Below, piece by piece: positions 15,428-15,749 of a DNA stretch of 15,749 nt. The stretch is taken from contig JALSOO010000047.1 of NCBI GenBank assembly GCA_026986355.1, forward strand, positions 1-15,749, in the 5' to 3' direction. Position 1 is the stretch's first letter, and each line of letters starts with the position of its first letter. Source of the DNA: Campylobacteraceae bacterium. Its GTDB lineage: Bacteria > Campylobacterota > Campylobacteria > Campylobacterales > Sulfurovaceae. A program made the translations under genes and the position numbers. The notes under the pieces were generated by a model. That model searched no databases and was not told the origin of the DNA. It saw nothing but the letters and a program-made list of their open reading frames with translations.

Positions 15428-15749
15428 ATGTCAAATATATTAAAAGCATTCATCAACATAGTAAACAATCATCAAAGCAATATTGAAAATATCACTCATG
15501 GTAACAACAGAGCCAATAATATGGGTGAGGGGTTAGAGAGTTACATTAAAGATCTGTTTGCTAATACACTTAATGTAGATAATTCTCAACAAAAGTTAGA
15601 GATACTTTCAGATACGTTTTCATATCAAGGAAACAAAAATAATCCACCAGATTTAATCTTGAAAAATTCAGATGCCATAGAGATTAAAAAATTGGAGTCT
15701 AAAAGTTCGGCTATTGCCTTAAATAGCTCTTACCCAAAAGCCAAACTCT
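15428..15749 (+). CDS. Type II restriction endonuclease, NgoPII family (3' truncated)
   Basis: Only the first 107 residues are in the window; the frame runs off the end. The fragment begins MSNILKAFINIVNNHQSN, then has NNRANNMGEGLESYIKDLF (26-44), FSYQGNKNNPPDLILK (64-79), SDAIEIKKLES (81-91) and ALNSSYPKAKL (97-107). It carries a PD-(D/E)xK nuclease signature: D75 of PPD, then E85-x-K87. The overall pattern matches what I know of the NgoPII family, whose members cut GGCC. Specificity cannot be proven from half a protein. No methyltransferase lies in the window; it would be expected downstream. The start has an AAGAAGTGAG ribosome binding site. It follows core gene lpxD by 85 bases, which suggests an acquired defence gene placed beside housekeeping genes. 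Confidence 0.75.
   Translation, partial: MSNILKAFINIVNNHQSNIENITHGNNRANNMGEGLESYIKDLFANTLNVDNSQQKLEILSDTFSYQGNKNNPPDLILKNSDAIEIKKLESKSSAIALNSSYPKAKL

Overview
The window is AT-rich, densely packed bacterial DNA that looks like the chromosome of a member of the Campylobacterota (formerly Epsilonproteobacteria). The run tgt / TrkA-C-domain protein / aroB / MscS-like channel / mtaB / FtsH-like ATPase / bioV matches, as I recall it, the H. pylori HP0281-HP0287 neighbourhood, and ilvB-ilvN-lpxD is a known Campylobacter-type arrangement. Short gaps, small overlaps and heavy use of AGA, TCT and GAG codons fit this. Genus cannot be fixed; a free-living Sulfurovum/Sulfurimonas-like organism is a reasonable guess.

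Layout. 1-555 is the 3' end of glyS (glycyl-tRNA synthetase beta). 556-847 holds an AT-rich gap, an inverted repeat over a ribosome binding site, and a likely 40-residue small protein. It converges on tgt (minus strand), with one hairpin serving as terminator across both stop codons. A 122-bp divergent promoter region with a 13-bp palindrome separates tgt from a soluble TrkA/RCK-like protein. Next, aroB, an MscS-family channel, mtaB, an FtsH-like AAA+ protein and bioV form a tight + strand operon (gaps of 3 and 26 bases, overlaps of 26 and 14). A terminator separates it from a minus-strand pair, ybeY and a Na+/Ca2+-type exchanger, joined by a TAATG stop/start overlap. queC is divergent from ybeY. 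ilvB-ilvN (overlapping by one base) and lpxD follow. The window ends inside a gene for an NgoPII-type restriction endonuclease.

Functionally this is mostly core metabolism: translation and tRNA modification (glyS, tgt, queC, mtaB, ybeY), shikimate (aroB), biotin (bioV), branched-chain amino acids (ilvBN), lipid A (lpxD), and ion or osmotic homeostasis (MscS-like channel, exchanger, RCK protein). The non-routine items are: an FtsH paralogue with an intact AAA+ motor but a destroyed zinc-protease motif; a restriction enzyme gene beside core genes; a small ORF whose ribosome binding site lies in an inverted repeat; and an RCK-type protein with no channel attached. I see no CRISPR array, insertion sequence, tRNA or rRNA gene. 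A wholly new multi-gene system is not evident.
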